64,000 nucleotides of DNA from CALMEH01 sp964548225. Lineage in GTDB: Bacteria; Acidobacteriota; Blastocatellia; Pyrinomonadales; Pyrinomonadaceae. The translations under genes were made by a program, and so were the position numbers. This document shows positions 45,412-54,265 of the stretch, in pieces. Location: NCBI GenBank assembly GCA_964548225.1, contig CAZJQP010000008.1, positions 1 through 64,000 of the forward strand, in the 5' to 3' direction. The notes beneath the pieces are model-generated. The model was given only the letters and a program-made list of their open reading frames with translations, was not told where the DNA came from and ran no database searches. Numbering within the stretch: position 1 is the stretch's first letter; every line of letters begins with the position of its first letter.

Positions 45412-46431
45412 ATGAAAAAATTTACAGTAATGATACTTTGTGTTTCGACATTCTTTGTCGGTCTTGGCAGTTTGGTCGAATCGGTTAGCGCGAACTTTAA
45501 ATCCGATGAACGTGCGCTTGAAATTATGCGTCTTGCACGTCAGGCAATCGGCGGCGAGCAGAATATCAAAGCGATGCAAGCCTTGACAATCAAAGGAAAA
45601 GCATCGAAAACTCTTGAATTCGACAATAATTCTCGTGTCGAGCAGGGCGATTGGGAATTGAATCTGCAACTGCCGAATAAGATGAGTAAAATGCTCAAAA
45701 TCGAAACGGAAAATAAAATGGGTAACGGCGAAAACACCGTAGTTTTGGGGAAAAAAGTTGATGTCGTTGTAGTTAAAAAAGACGGCGAAGTCATCACAGA
45801 GGATATTCGCGGCGAATCTCCGCAAAAAATCGTCATCGTCAAAAAAGACGAAAACGGAAATGTTCTGACTGAAAATGTTGTCGGAACGGACAATGCTCCG
45901 AGAATCGTGAGAGGCGAACGTATCAATACTGAAAATTTCCAACAAAACGAACTTTTTCGCACAATGCTTTCGCTCTTTTTAACTACGCCAAACGGCACGG
46001 ATGCCGAATATAAATTTATCGGTGAACAAACGATTGACGGCACGAATTGTGAAATCGTCCAAGTAAATTCAGGCTCATCGAGCATTAAACTTTTCTTAAA
46101 TAAATCAACGCATCTGCCTTTGATGATTTCCTACACAGACGCAAAACCGATGATTTTCACATTTACCTCCAAAGGAGAAAATACAAACGAAACCGAAATG
46201 CCTAAAATGGTTATGAGCCGCACAGAAGCTCAAATGGGCGAATTTCAAGTAAAATTCTCCGATTACCGCTCGGTGAACGGCGTTCAACTTCCGCACAAAT
46301 GGACACAAACTATTGACGGCAAAGCGGACGAAACCATCGAAATTTCGGGTTACGAATTCAATCCGGCAAATATTGCCGAAAAATTCAAAGAACAGCCGCA
46401 ACGGATTATGATTAGAACTGAAAAACAGTAG
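45412..46431 (+). CDS. Secreted protein of unknown function, LolA-like fold possible
   Basis: 339 aa with a signal peptide ending VSA-N. The body is mostly beta strands (ALTIKGKASKTLEFDNNSRV, then WELNLQLPNKMSKML), and the pattern of an N-terminal helix followed by long antiparallel strands resembles outer-membrane lipoprotein-sorting or LolB-like proteins. It lacks a lipobox. GGAGA is 7 nt upstream of the ATG. A perfect 30-bp hairpin ends the transcript. Confidence 0.7.
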   Translation: MKKFTVMILCVSTFFVGLGSLVESVSANFKSDERALEIMRLARQAIGGEQNIKAMQALTIKGKASKTLEFDNNSRVEQGDWELNLQLPNKMSKMLKIETENKMGNGENTVVLGKKVDVVVVKKDGEVITEDIRGESPQKIVIVKKDENGNVLTENVVGTDNAPRIVRGERINTENFQQNELFRTMLSLFLTTPNGTDAEYKFIGEQTIDGTNCEIVQVNSGSSSIKLFLNKSTHLPLMISYTDAKPMIFTFTSKGENTNETEMPKMVMSRTEAQMGEFQVKFSDYRSVNGVQLPHKWTQTIDGKADETIEISGYEFNPANIAEKFKEQPQRIMIRTEKQ

Positions 46432-46443
46432 TTTTTTTGATTT

Positions 46444-46508
46444 TGAAACAAAGAAACGGAACGACAGTGAGATAAATAATCTCACTGTCGTTCCGTTTCT
46501 TTGTTTCA
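46444..46508. terminator. Perfect 30-bp hairpin between convergent genes
   Basis: The arms 46444-46473 and 46479-46508 are fully complementary, with a 5-nt loop. Located between the secreted protein gene (plus) and recQ (minus), it can end both. Confidence 0.85.
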
Positions 46509-46513
46509 TTGTC

Positions 46514-48676
46514 TTAATTCATAGTCGCCAAAACTGCGCGAATTTCGCCGTAACTGTAATTTTCGCCGAGATGTTCTTTGATTGGACCTAACGCGCCAAT
46601 TTCGTTAAACTTTATGATTGCTTGCTTTATCGGCGCTACTTTATGTTTCGGAACAAGGTCTTCAAGCGCGATTTCGCCGGTTGGAATAAACCGAACAAGA
46701 TGTGTTTCAATCGTGCTTTTGGTCATTTCACGCGATTTTGCAATTTCGGCAACTGACATTCCCGACAAAAACATATCCAAAGAATAATTGTAAGTATCTT
46801 TACCGCTCGCATCGCGTTTTGTGCGTTTTTTCGGTTCGCGTTTCGGTGATTTTAGTTCAATGCGCGATTCCAAATTGTTCGTGATGCAGTAATTTCTGAT
46901 TTCGGCAATGAAATCTGCGCCGTATTTGTCTAATTTCAAATCGCCGACTCCCGAAATTTTTCGCATTTCGGCGTTATTATGTGGCAAAAAAGTTGCCATT
47001 TCAACCAATGTGGCATCTGAAAAAATAACATACGGCGGCACGTTTTCTTCACGCGCAAACGCCGCGCGAACTTTTCGTAATTCGTCGAACAAATCTTTCA
47101 AATAAGGATAGGAAACTTGCGGCACGAGCGATTTTGGTTTTTCTTCTTTAACCTTAACTTTTATTAGTTCAACACTTACGTTCCCTTTCAAAACATCTTC
47201 GCTTTTTTCTGTCAGTTGAATAATCGGAAATTGTCCCTCGGTTTGCTTCAAAAAACCTTGTGCGATTAGATCACGAAAATACTCAAACCACGATTCTTTT
47301 GAAATGTCCGCTCCAACGCCGTAAGTTTTTAAGCGTTTATGTTCATCCCAAATTTTTTGCGACTTCGAGCCGCGCAAAAAATCAATCAAATAAGCCAAAC
47401 CCATTCGTTGATTCGTTCGATAAACCGCGCTTAAGGCTTTTTGCGCGATAATCGTGCCATCAAAAGTTTCAAAATCTTTGTTGCAATTATCGCAATTTCC
47501 GCAATTTTCCGTCATTTCTTCCGAAAAATATTGCAGTAAAAACTTTCGCCGACAAGTTTTTATTTCGCCGAACCTGCCCATTGTGTCGAGTTTTCTGAGC
47601 ATTATTTCGCTTTGCGCTTTGTTGCCGTCAACTTCGGCAAAGCCTTTTAATTTCACAACATCCGCCCAACTGAAAAAAAGTAGCGCGTGACTTTCGAGTC
47701 CGTCGCGTCCGGCGCGTCCGGTTTCCTGATAATAACTTTCGATATTTTTCGGCAAATCGGTGTGAACCACGAAACGCACATTCGATTTGTCAATTCCCAT
47801 CCCGAAAGCGATTGTTGCAACGATGATTTTTACTTCATCTTTCAAGAATAATTCTTGATTTTTGTCGCGTGTCGCTTTGTCCAATCCGGCGTGATACGGC
47901 AAAACCGAAAAGCCTTCATCGCGCAAATCCCAAGTCAAACTTTCCGTTGCGGCGCGGCTCAAACAATAAATAATCCCGCTTTCTTCGCGCCGCGTTTCGA
48001 GATATTCGAGCAGTTGCGCGTAAGAATTTCGCTTCGGTTCAACTTGGTAATAAATGTTCGGACGATTAAACGATGAGAGAAAAAGTTCGGCGTTTTGGAT
48101 GTTCAAACGCTCGAAAATATCTTTGCGAACGAGTTTATCAGCCGTTGCGGTCAAAGCAATTACGGGAATTTCCGGAAAATATCTTTTGAGTTTCCCAAGC
48201 TGAATATATTCGGGGCGAAAATCGTGTCCCCAACTCGAAATGCAATGCGCTTCGTCAACCGCAAACATCGAAATTTTGATTTGTTTGAGAAAATCAATGA
48301 ACAAATCGCCAGATTGCAATAATCGCTCCGGCGCGACATAAAGCAATTTTGTGATGCCTTTTCGGACTTTCTGAAAAACTTCCGTTTGTTCGCGGCTTGT
48401 CTGAGATGTATTCAAAAATTCCGCCTCAATGCCGTTATTTTTCAGCGCGTCAACTTGGTCTTTCATCAACGCAATCAGAGGCGAAACAACCAACGTCAAA
48501 CCGTCCTGCATTAAAGCCGGAATCTGATAACAAAGCGATTTTCCACCGCCCGTCGGCATCAAAACCACCGCGTCCTTACGATTCAAAACGCACTCAATCG
48601 CAGCTTGCTGATTCATCCGAAACGAATCATAGCCGAAATGATTTTTAAGAATTTCCTGTGCGCGTGTGATGCTCAT
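46514..48676 (-). CDS. recQ: ATP-dependent DNA helicase RecQ
   Basis: 720 aa. Helicase motifs are MPTGGGKSLCYQ, the DEAH box VDEAHCISSWGHDFRPEY and QETGRAGRDG. Next come the zinc-binding cysteines (CRRKFL then CGNCDNC), the winged-helix RQC domain, an HRDC domain near residue 540, and a C-terminal helix-turn-helix domain (SGMSVAEIAKSREMTKSTIE). It unwinds recombination intermediates. It is the last gene of a long minus-strand run. Confidence 0.96.
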   Translation of the reverse strand: MSITRAQEILKNHFGYDSFRMNQQAAIECVLNRKDAVVLMPTGGGKSLCYQIPALMQDGLTLVVSPLIALMKDQVDALKNNGIEAEFLNTSQTSREQTEVFQKVRKGITKLLYVAPERLLQSGDLFIDFLKQIKISMFAVDEAHCISSWGHDFRPEYIQLGKLKRYFPEIPVIALTATADKLVRKDIFERLNIQNAELFLSSFNRPNIYYQVEPKRNSYAQLLEYLETRREESGIIYCLSRAATESLTWDLRDEGFSVLPYHAGLDKATRDKNQELFLKDEVKIIVATIAFGMGIDKSNVRFVVHTDLPKNIESYYQETGRAGRDGLESHALLFFSWADVVKLKGFAEVDGNKAQSEIMLRKLDTMGRFGEIKTCRRKFLLQYFSEEMTENCGNCDNCNKDFETFDGTIIAQKALSAVYRTNQRMGLAYLIDFLRGSKSQKIWDEHKRLKTYGVGADISKESWFEYFRDLIAQGFLKQTEGQFPIIQLTEKSEDVLKGNVSVELIKVKVKEEKPKSLVPQVSYPYLKDLFDELRKVRAAFAREENVPPYVIFSDATLVEMATFLPHNNAEMRKISGVGDLKLDKYGADFIAEIRNYCITNNLESRIELKSPKREPKKRTKRDASGKDTYNYSLDMFLSGMSVAEIAKSREMTKSTIETHLVRFIPTGEIALEDLVPKHKVAPIKQAIIKFNEIGALGPIKEHLGENYSYGEIRAVLATMN

Positions 48677-48697
48677 TATTTTTTGTAAATTTACCTT

Positions 48698-49342
48698 TTA
48701 AGTTTTAGAAATTCCAATTATTGAAGCAATTTCGTCGGCACTTGGTTTGAATATCGTTTCTTTTGGAACTTGTAGATTTTCTATTTCGCTTTCATTAACA
48801 AATACGCTTTGCTCAATAACAAAGTCCGTAATATCTTCAATTTTAACAATTTGCCTTTTACCGAATTCTTCAAGAGTCTCGCCTTTCAAACCTAATTGAA
48901 TTGCTTTTCTTTCCAATTTATTACCGAAAGGGTCGTGGTCAGGGTCCCATTGCAAACGAACATTGCTATTTTGGAGTTGATTTTTCCAATCAGCTTCATT
49001 TTCATAAATTTTCGGATTAAAGGAACTAAAAACCGCTTGTTCTAAAATGCCTTCCAAGTCAGATTTTTTAAGCCAAATAGCAATTACTCTTTTTTGATTT
49101 TCCTTTCGCGCCCAACCGCATCTATACATCATCCACAGAAAATTCGGTTTTATCCAAGACATTCGTTCATAACTAAACCTCGAACCTCCGAAAAATTGAT
49201 TTTTTACCGCAAATTCGACGGTTTTCTCGTGATAAGCCTGATAAACTACAATCAATTCATCTTCTTGAAACCCGATAATGTGTCGTCCTGCTTTCGGTAA
49301 TCTTTCAATATAATTTGAGTATTTTTCCGTTTCAATATTCAT
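48698..49342 (-). CDS. DUF4291 family protein
   Basis: 214 aa. The family signature is clear: IVVYQAYHEKTVEFAV, then FSYERMSWIKPNFLWMMYRC and GWARKENQKRVIAIW. Function unknown. The start overlaps the stop of the flavoprotein gene upstream by 4 nt. Confidence 0.85.
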   Translation of the reverse strand: MNIETEKYSNYIERLPKAGRHIIGFQEDELIVVYQAYHEKTVEFAVKNQFFGGSRFSYERMSWIKPNFLWMMYRCGWARKENQKRVIAIWLKKSDLEGILEQAVFSSFNPKIYENEADWKNQLQNSNVRLQWDPDHDPFGNKLERKAIQLGLKGETLEEFGKRQIVKIEDITDFVIEQSVFVNESEIENLQVPKETIFKPSADEIASIIGISKT

Positions 49343-50319
49343 CTTTCAATAATTTTCTCAGCCAATTTTGGCACAATTTTACGCGGAACTTGGATTGCGC
49401 CCGCAATGTGTCGCGCTTCGGTAAAATGTCCCGCGACATAAACGCCTGAAATGTTGGTTTCAAAAGTTTCCTCGTCGTAATTCGGAATCTCGCCGTGTTT
49501 CGATGTGTGCGTTTCCACGCCGAGATTTTTTAGTAATTTTAACTCTGCATCTGCGCCAATCAAAATGAAAACGACATCGTTCGGAAAGGTTTCGATTGCG
49601 CCCGATTCGTTTTCCAACACAATCTCTTTTTCGCGGATTTCGACGACTCGTTTCAAAAAATAAACATTCAAACAATCTTTCGCCAATTCAGCTTCGAGCG
49701 GCTGTTTCACCCAATATTTGATACAGCCTTGTTTGGGATCGTTGTTTTCCCAATCGGCGCGAAATATTGCAAGAATTGCGTTTGCACCTTCCTGCGCGAG
49801 AAAAAGCGCGGCTTCTCCGGCAGAATTTCCGCCGCCGATGACCATTGCATTTTTCTTCACATACGGATAAGTTTCGCGGAAAAGATGATGAACTTTGGGC
49901 AAAGCTTCGCCTTTTACGTTTAATTTCCGAACATATTCCATCGCACCGATGGCAAACAAAACGGCTTTCGCGTCATATATGCCTTTGTCCGTCGTAATCC
50001 GAAAATGATTTTCCGCGAGCTTTTCGACATTCAAAACTTCTTCTTCCGTCTGCACATTCAGATTATTTTCCAAAACAAACCGCACATAATAAGACAAAAG
50101 TTCTTCGCGCGTCGGCTTTTCCCTCGCAGGTTTTAAGGTATTTTCGATCAATTCCAATTCATTAACAGTCGAAAAAACCGCCAAACCGACCGGATATTTA
50201 TAAATTGTATTTCCGATTAAAGCCTTTTCAATTACGAGGTAATTTAAATTTAACTTTTGCGCTTCCCAAGCGGCAGAAATTCCAGCCGGACCTGCGCCGA
50301 TGATTATTAAATCAAACAT
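49339..50319 (-). CDS. YpdA family FAD-dependent disulfide reductase
   Basis: 326 aa flavoprotein of the thioredoxin-reductase-like fold. The FAD motif IIGAGPAGISAAWEA is at the N-terminus, the NADPH motif VIGGGNSAGEAALFL at about 165, and GVYVAGHFTEARHIAGA at the end. It lacks the CxxC pair, as YpdA does. YpdA is proposed to reduce bacillithiol disulfide, so this hints at bacillithiol in the host. It overlaps neighbours on both sides. Confidence 0.87.
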   Translation of the reverse strand: MFDLIIIGAGPAGISAAWEAQKLNLNYLVIEKALIGNTIYKYPVGLAVFSTVNELELIENTLKPAREKPTREELLSYYVRFVLENNLNVQTEEEVLNVEKLAENHFRITTDKGIYDAKAVLFAIGAMEYVRKLNVKGEALPKVHHLFRETYPYVKKNAMVIGGGNSAGEAALFLAQEGANAILAIFRADWENNDPKQGCIKYWVKQPLEAELAKDCLNVYFLKRVVEIREKEIVLENESGAIETFPNDVVFILIGADAELKLLKNLGVETHTSKHGEIPNYDEETFETNISGVYVAGHFTEARHIAGAIQVPRKIVPKLAEKIIER

Positions 50320-50662
50320 CTATTTTTTCTTTTAATTCCGTAACCTGCCTACTTAAATTGACGACTCTAAATGCCAATATACAAAAAAGAACAAAGAAAA
50401 TGATTTCCAAAAAAGAAAAACTCCTTCTTCTATTACTTTCATAGTAAGCAAGTTTTGAAGCCTTGCTTATTTCATCGCACCATCTCGTATCCACCGAATC
50501 TCGCTTAGCTCTTTGATAACAAATTTCGTTATCCTCTCTAACTCTTTCGTAAAATACTTCGTCAGTATTCGAGATAACATATTGTAAAAAAAAGAGCGGT
50601 GCAGTAAACACTAAGATTAAAGTTAATAGATAATAAATGATCTGTTTTGACTTCTTACTCAT
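50312..50662 (-). CDS. Small membrane protein of unknown function
   Basis: 116 aa with two membrane helices (residues about 9-28 and 84-103) and a charged loop between them (ERVREDNEICYQRAKRDSVD, then WCDEISKA) with two cysteines, likely exposed outside. No family recognised. It overlaps the genes on both sides by 8 nt. Confidence 0.65.
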   Translation of the reverse strand: MSKKSKQIIYYLLTLILVFTAPLFFLQYVISNTDEVFYERVREDNEICYQRAKRDSVDTRWCDEISKASKLAYYESNRRRSFSFLEIIFFVLFCILAFRVVNLSRQVTELKEKIDV

Positions 50663-50927
50663 TTTCCAATTTCTTCAACTCCTCGGTAAATTTTTCGATT
50701 TGAAGTTTCGTGTTTTCGAGTTCGCGTTTTGATTCGAGATATTTTTGCCATTCATTGGTGTTGGTCAAAGCCTTTGCCACGTCTTCGTCGAGCGCGTGTG
50801 CCATCAACGCGAGAAGGTCGCTCAAGGCTTCTTGGTTGTCGAGCAAAGATTGAATAATCGTATAAGCCAATTTCGCGTTCGGCAAATCAATGTCTAAATC
50901 GTTGTTTTTTATTTGTGAAACATTCAT
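50655..50927 (-). CDS. Small coiled-coil protein of unknown function
   Basis: 90 aa. Residues 20-60 are helical (AKLAYTIIQSLLDNQEALSD) and 60-90 form a clear coiled coil (ESKRELENTKLQIEKFTEEL). No family recognised. Part of the overlapping minus-strand run. Confidence 0.65.
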   Translation of the reverse strand: MNVSQIKNNDLDIDLPNAKLAYTIIQSLLDNQEALSDLLALMAHALDEDVAKALTNTNEWQKYLESKRELENTKLQIEKFTEELKKLENE

Positions 50928-50933
50928 ATTTTT

Positions 50934-51335
50934 TCAAGGTTTCGGCGGTTCTGCGCCTTCGGGAACAATCCAAATTACCGATTTATTCTCGCCGTCATCT
51001 CCGCCATTTACAAATGTGATGAGCGGTAAATTGTGCATTCGTCCTGTGCCGTGTTTTTTTCTGTCGTATAAGAAATCTACTAACCTTCTCTCAGACTTTC
51101 TAACTTCTGTTTCGCTTCCGTAACTGATGATATAAATGAAACCTCGAAGCGGTTTTTCCGCTAATTTATTCATCAATACATCTGCAATTTCCTGTAATTT
51201 CTTATCATCGGTCTTTGAATCAAATTCAAATAAAATATAAGACTCGGATTTCTCTTTTTGCGCTGAATTATCCCTATTCTGAGCAAAAGCCAATGAACTG
51301 AATACAACCAAAATCAAAAATAAAACTCGAAACAT
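50934..51335 (-). CDS. Secreted OmpA-like domain protein of unknown function
   Basis: 133 aa from the ATG at 51335. The signal peptide ends LAFA-Q. The rest reads ILFEFDSKTDDKKLQEIADV, then GFIYIISYGSETEVRKSERR, a pattern like the start of an OmpA C-terminal domain (beta strand, helix, then G-x-S-x-R), although the canonical NxLSxxRA segment is altered. I prefer this ATG over an upstream TTG at 51353 that lies in the end of the previous gene. Confidence 0.6.
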   Translation of the reverse strand: MFRVLFLILVVFSSLAFAQNRDNSAQKEKSESYILFEFDSKTDDKKLQEIADVLMNKLAEKPLRGFIYIISYGSETEVRKSERRLVDFLYDRKKHGTGRMHNLPLITFVNGGDDGENKSVIWIVPEGAEPPKP

Positions 51336-51346
51336 AAAAATCTTCT

Positions 51347-51988
51347 TCACCAAATTTCCATCAAATCTAATTCAAATCCTTGCAAAATATCTTCGCCCGA
51401 AACATTTGCGGGATTTTCCAAAATTTCAACTGTTTTGTCGGCGCGATAAATGTGGACTCGTTTTTTCAACGGATCAATCAACCAACCGAGTCGCACTCCG
51501 TTTTCGATGTATTCGCGCATTTTTTTTTGCAAAATCGGCAAACGGTCTGAAACCGAGCGAAGTTCGATAACAAAATCGGGCGCAATGCGCGTAAATTTCC
51601 TCGTGCGTTCGATTTCTGAGAGCGCAAACCATCTTTCCTTCAAAATCCAAGCTGCTTCCGGCATCCGTTTTGCACCATTTGGCAAAGTAAATTTGGCGGA
51701 CGATTCAAAACAAACTCCGGTTTTGTTTTTTTTTGACCAGAGCATAAGCTGAAAATCAAGCTCAATATTTTTTAAACTCGTGTCGGGAAAAGGCGGCGGC
51801 ATAATTTCTAAATCTCCGTTGGCGTTGGTTTCGATTCTAAAATTTTCGTTGTCCGCATCAATGCGGTAAAGTTCTTCATCAGTAAATTTACGACCTTTGC
51901 GCTTAATAACGTAGAAAAGCGGTTGCGGTAATATTAACTTATCATCGCCTAATTTTATTGTTCGTTTTTTTTCGGTTACTGCTTGCAT
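51347..51988 (-). CDS. Uma2 family (DUF820) putative endonuclease
   Basis: 213 aa. APDFVIELRSVSDRLPILQK carries the acidic residues of the PD-(D/E)XK core, followed by EYIENGVRLGWLIDPL, a stretch typical of Uma2. Role unknown. It starts the overlapping run that leads to recQ. Only low similarity to the member at 7932 is seen by eye. Confidence 0.88.
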   Translation of the reverse strand: MQAVTEKKRTIKLGDDKLILPQPLFYVIKRKGRKFTDEELYRIDADNENFRIETNANGDLEIMPPPFPDTSLKNIELDFQLMLWSKKNKTGVCFESSAKFTLPNGAKRMPEAAWILKERWFALSEIERTRKFTRIAPDFVIELRSVSDRLPILQKKMREYIENGVRLGWLIDPLKKRVHIYRADKTVEILENPANVSGEDILQGFELDLMEIW

Positions 51989-52004
51989 AATTCGATATTT
52001 TAAC

Positions 52005-52880
52005 TCACTTTTCGATAAATGGTAAATTTTTCACCGTTGTCGTTAGTTCGCCAATTTTTAATTCTGTGCCTTCTGCCAGACATTCGTAACGAACGTAAGC
52101 CATTGCGATTGTTTTTTCGAGTTTCGGCGAAAAGGTTGATGATGTGATTTTTCCGGCGGCTTTGCCTTCGGGCGATTTTAGCTCTTGTGAGATTAAGCCT
52201 GTCGCTTCTGCTTCCGGTTCTGACAAGATTAAACCTGTTAATTGTTTGGCGATATGTCCGCGAAAATGGATGCGGGCGATGATTTCTTGTCCGATATAAC
52301 AGCCTTTGTTGTAGCTGATAAGTTCGGGCAAACCGAGTTCGGGAACGATTGTTGTTTCGTTCATATCAACACCGTAAAGCGGAATTCCCTGCTCAATTCT
52401 TAAAACTTCGTAGAGTTCGTCGGTTATTTCGATTGCGTCTTTCAAATCGGTTTTGAAGTTTTCAATCGAATCTTTCGGAACAAAAACGTCGTTGCCGAAA
52501 TTTATCGCATTCGTCATTCGCAATTCGTAATTCGTAATTGAAAAAAATTCGTATTTTTCCGACAAATCTTCAACAAAAAAATCGCCCGCAAACGTAAATC
52601 GAAACAGATTATTGAACACTTTTTCGTGCGTTGCTTCTTCAGTTTCAAACAAAAATTTATCGCCTCTTCGCAAAACTCTAACAACCGCAATCAGACGACC
52701 TTTAGCATCGGGAAATGCCGCAAGCATCTGCGCGTTTTCTTCTAGTTTGGCAACATCATTGGTTATCAAACCGTTTAGAAATTGAATCGCTTCTTTGCCC
52801 GAAACTTCTAGTAATCCTCGTTTTTGTTGAAAATATCCGACTGCGCCGTTTCTAATTTTCTCGTAATTTTCTATGTTCAT
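52005..52880 (-). CDS. ygfZ: Folate-binding YgfZ/GcvT-like protein
   Basis: 291 aa. The YgfZ signature KGCYIGQEIIARIH is present, with GLITNDV near the N-terminus; these proteins help Fe-S cluster assembly or repair in a folate-dependent way. The segment SITNYELRMTNA in the middle is encoded by ATTCGTA-like heptamer repeats and is probably an insertion derived from an intergenic repeat. I chose the ATG at 52880, which overlaps the upstream stop codon by 4 nt. Confidence 0.88.
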   Translation of the reverse strand: MNIENYEKIRNGAVGYFQQKRGLLEVSGKEAIQFLNGLITNDVAKLEENAQMLAAFPDAKGRLIAVVRVLRRGDKFLFETEEATHEKVFNNLFRFTFAGDFFVEDLSEKYEFFSITNYELRMTNAINFGNDVFVPKDSIENFKTDLKDAIEITDELYEVLRIEQGIPLYGVDMNETTIVPELGLPELISYNKGCYIGQEIIARIHFRGHIAKQLTGLILSEPEAEATGLISQELKSPEGKAAGKITSSTFSPKLEKTIAMAYVRYECLAEGTELKIGELTTTVKNLPFIEK

Positions 52881-53245
52881 TTGTAATAATTTTCTTCTAA
52901 AAATGTGATCCAAAACCGCTCGAAAAATCCGGCGATAGCTTTACCTTTCATAACCAGAATCGGGCGTTGCAAAAATGTGTATTCTTCCGTCATCAAATCG
53001 AGCATTTCATCTTCGGAAAGATTTTTTTCTTTTAAATTCATTTCACGATATTTGACGGCACGGCGCGAAAATAATTCATTTACGCCGCCGAGAAGTTTTG
53101 CCAAATCTTCAATTTCACTACGCGACAAAGGATTCTCTTTAATATCGCGCAGTTCGTAATCTAAAATGTCGTGCCGTTCGATATAATTTTTTGCTTTTTT
53201 GCACGTCGAACAACCCGACATCCAATAAAATGTTGCTTTTTCCAT
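52877..53245 (-). CDS. ArsC/Spx family thioredoxin-fold protein
   Basis: 122 aa. WMSGCSTCKKAKNYI carries a CxxC site at residues 12-15, followed by an ELRDIKENPLSRSEIE helix and FLQRPILVMKGKAIAGF, matching the ArsC/Spx/YffB group. Arsenate reductase activity is possible but not certain; many such proteins have other reductase roles. Translationally coupled to the ygfZ-like gene. Confidence 0.87.
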   Translation of the reverse strand: MEKATFYWMSGCSTCKKAKNYIERHDILDYELRDIKENPLSRSEIEDLAKLLGGVNELFSRRAVKYREMNLKEKNLSEDEMLDLMTEEYTFLQRPILVMKGKAIAGFFERFWITFLEENYYK

Positions 53246-53280
53246 ACATTTATAAGTCTATCTTGTTTTTTCATCACAAG

Positions 53281-53316
53281 AAAAAGGCGTGAAGAAAAAA
53301 TCTCCACGCCTTTTTT
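53281..53316 (-). terminator. Terminator of the lipoprotein gene
   Basis: On the minus strand AAAAAAGGCGTGGAGA folds with CACGCCTTTTT. It is followed, on the gene side, by TTTTTAG heptamers. Confidence 0.75.
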
Positions 53317-53335
53317 AGTTTTTAGTTTTTAGCTT

Positions 53336-54052
53336 TTAGTTATTGCCGCTTGCGCCGCCCGAATACATTTCAAAACTGCCCCAAATCATATCCATTGTGG
53401 CTTTGTTTTTTTCGTAATCAGCCGCCGATGAACGGACAATCATTACATAATTGTCGGTTACGTCAGTTGCTACCAAAACTTTCAGATTCGATTTCGTGCC
53501 GTCTTTGCTTTCTGATGTTCCATCAGCCACTGCGTAATCATCGCTTTCGCCTTTGAGTTCACCGGTTTTGATTGTTTCGCCCATCGCGTTCAGAGATTTT
53601 TCTGCACGGTCGAGCAAATCTTCTTTCGTCAATTTTGCATCTTTGAAGGCATAAACGATAACTGTAACTTTCTGAGGCGTTTCAGCCGAAAAATAATCTA
53701 CGCCATTGTCGGTTCTACCAGATTCGCCTTCTTGTGAACCTGCAGGAAGCGAAAAACCATATCCTTTTGCATCATCCGAATAATAAGTCCATTCAGCCGG
53801 AACGGTCGGTGCGTTCGGTTGTTTTTTGGTGTCTTTCGGCTTTTCAGCTTTCTCATCTTTGATTTCTTTTTTGGTAGATGCAGCTGTATTGTTCGTGGCA
53901 TTGTTCGCCGCGTTTGCCGGTTTGTTGGTTGCGTTGTTTGCTGCATTTGCAGGTTTATTTGCCGAGTTGCCGTTGGTCGAAAATTCAAAACTGCAAGCTG
54001 ACAAGCCGAAAGCCGCACCGATAATCATTGTTAAAATTGTTATTTTTTTCAT
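53336..54052 (-). CDS. Lipoprotein with Asn/Ala repeats
   Basis: 238 aa. The lipobox is GLSACS near residue 20. A low-complexity segment (NKPANAANNAT repeated) runs to about 55, then a charged linker, then a domain that begins EWTYYSDDAKGYGFSLPAGS, resembling PsbP-like or DUF1795-type folds. It should be anchored in the outer membrane or facing the periplasm. Function unknown. Confidence 0.75.
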   Translation of the reverse strand: MKKITILTMIIGAAFGLSACSFEFSTNGNSANKPANAANNATNKPANAANNATNNTAASTKKEIKDEKAEKPKDTKKQPNAPTVPAEWTYYSDDAKGYGFSLPAGSQEGESGRTDNGVDYFSAETPQKVTVIVYAFKDAKLTKEDLLDRAEKSLNAMGETIKTGELKGESDDYAVADGTSESKDGTKSNLKVLVATDVTDNYVMIVRSSAADYEKNKATMDMIWGSFEMYSGGASGNN

Positions 54053-54265
54053 CTGTCTCCTGTTTTCTTCTTAAATTTATAGAATTTGTGAACATCCAAC
54101 TAAAAAACTTCTGATGTTCGATTGGGATATTATTTCCTTATACTACCTTTAACGACAAAGAAATCAAAATCGGGTCATATTTTTTTTTACAGTCGAAAAA
54201 AAACTAATTCTGTCAGCGATTTTGTCTATTTTGCCGCAAATTGTATAAAATGAAGTTTTACTTTT

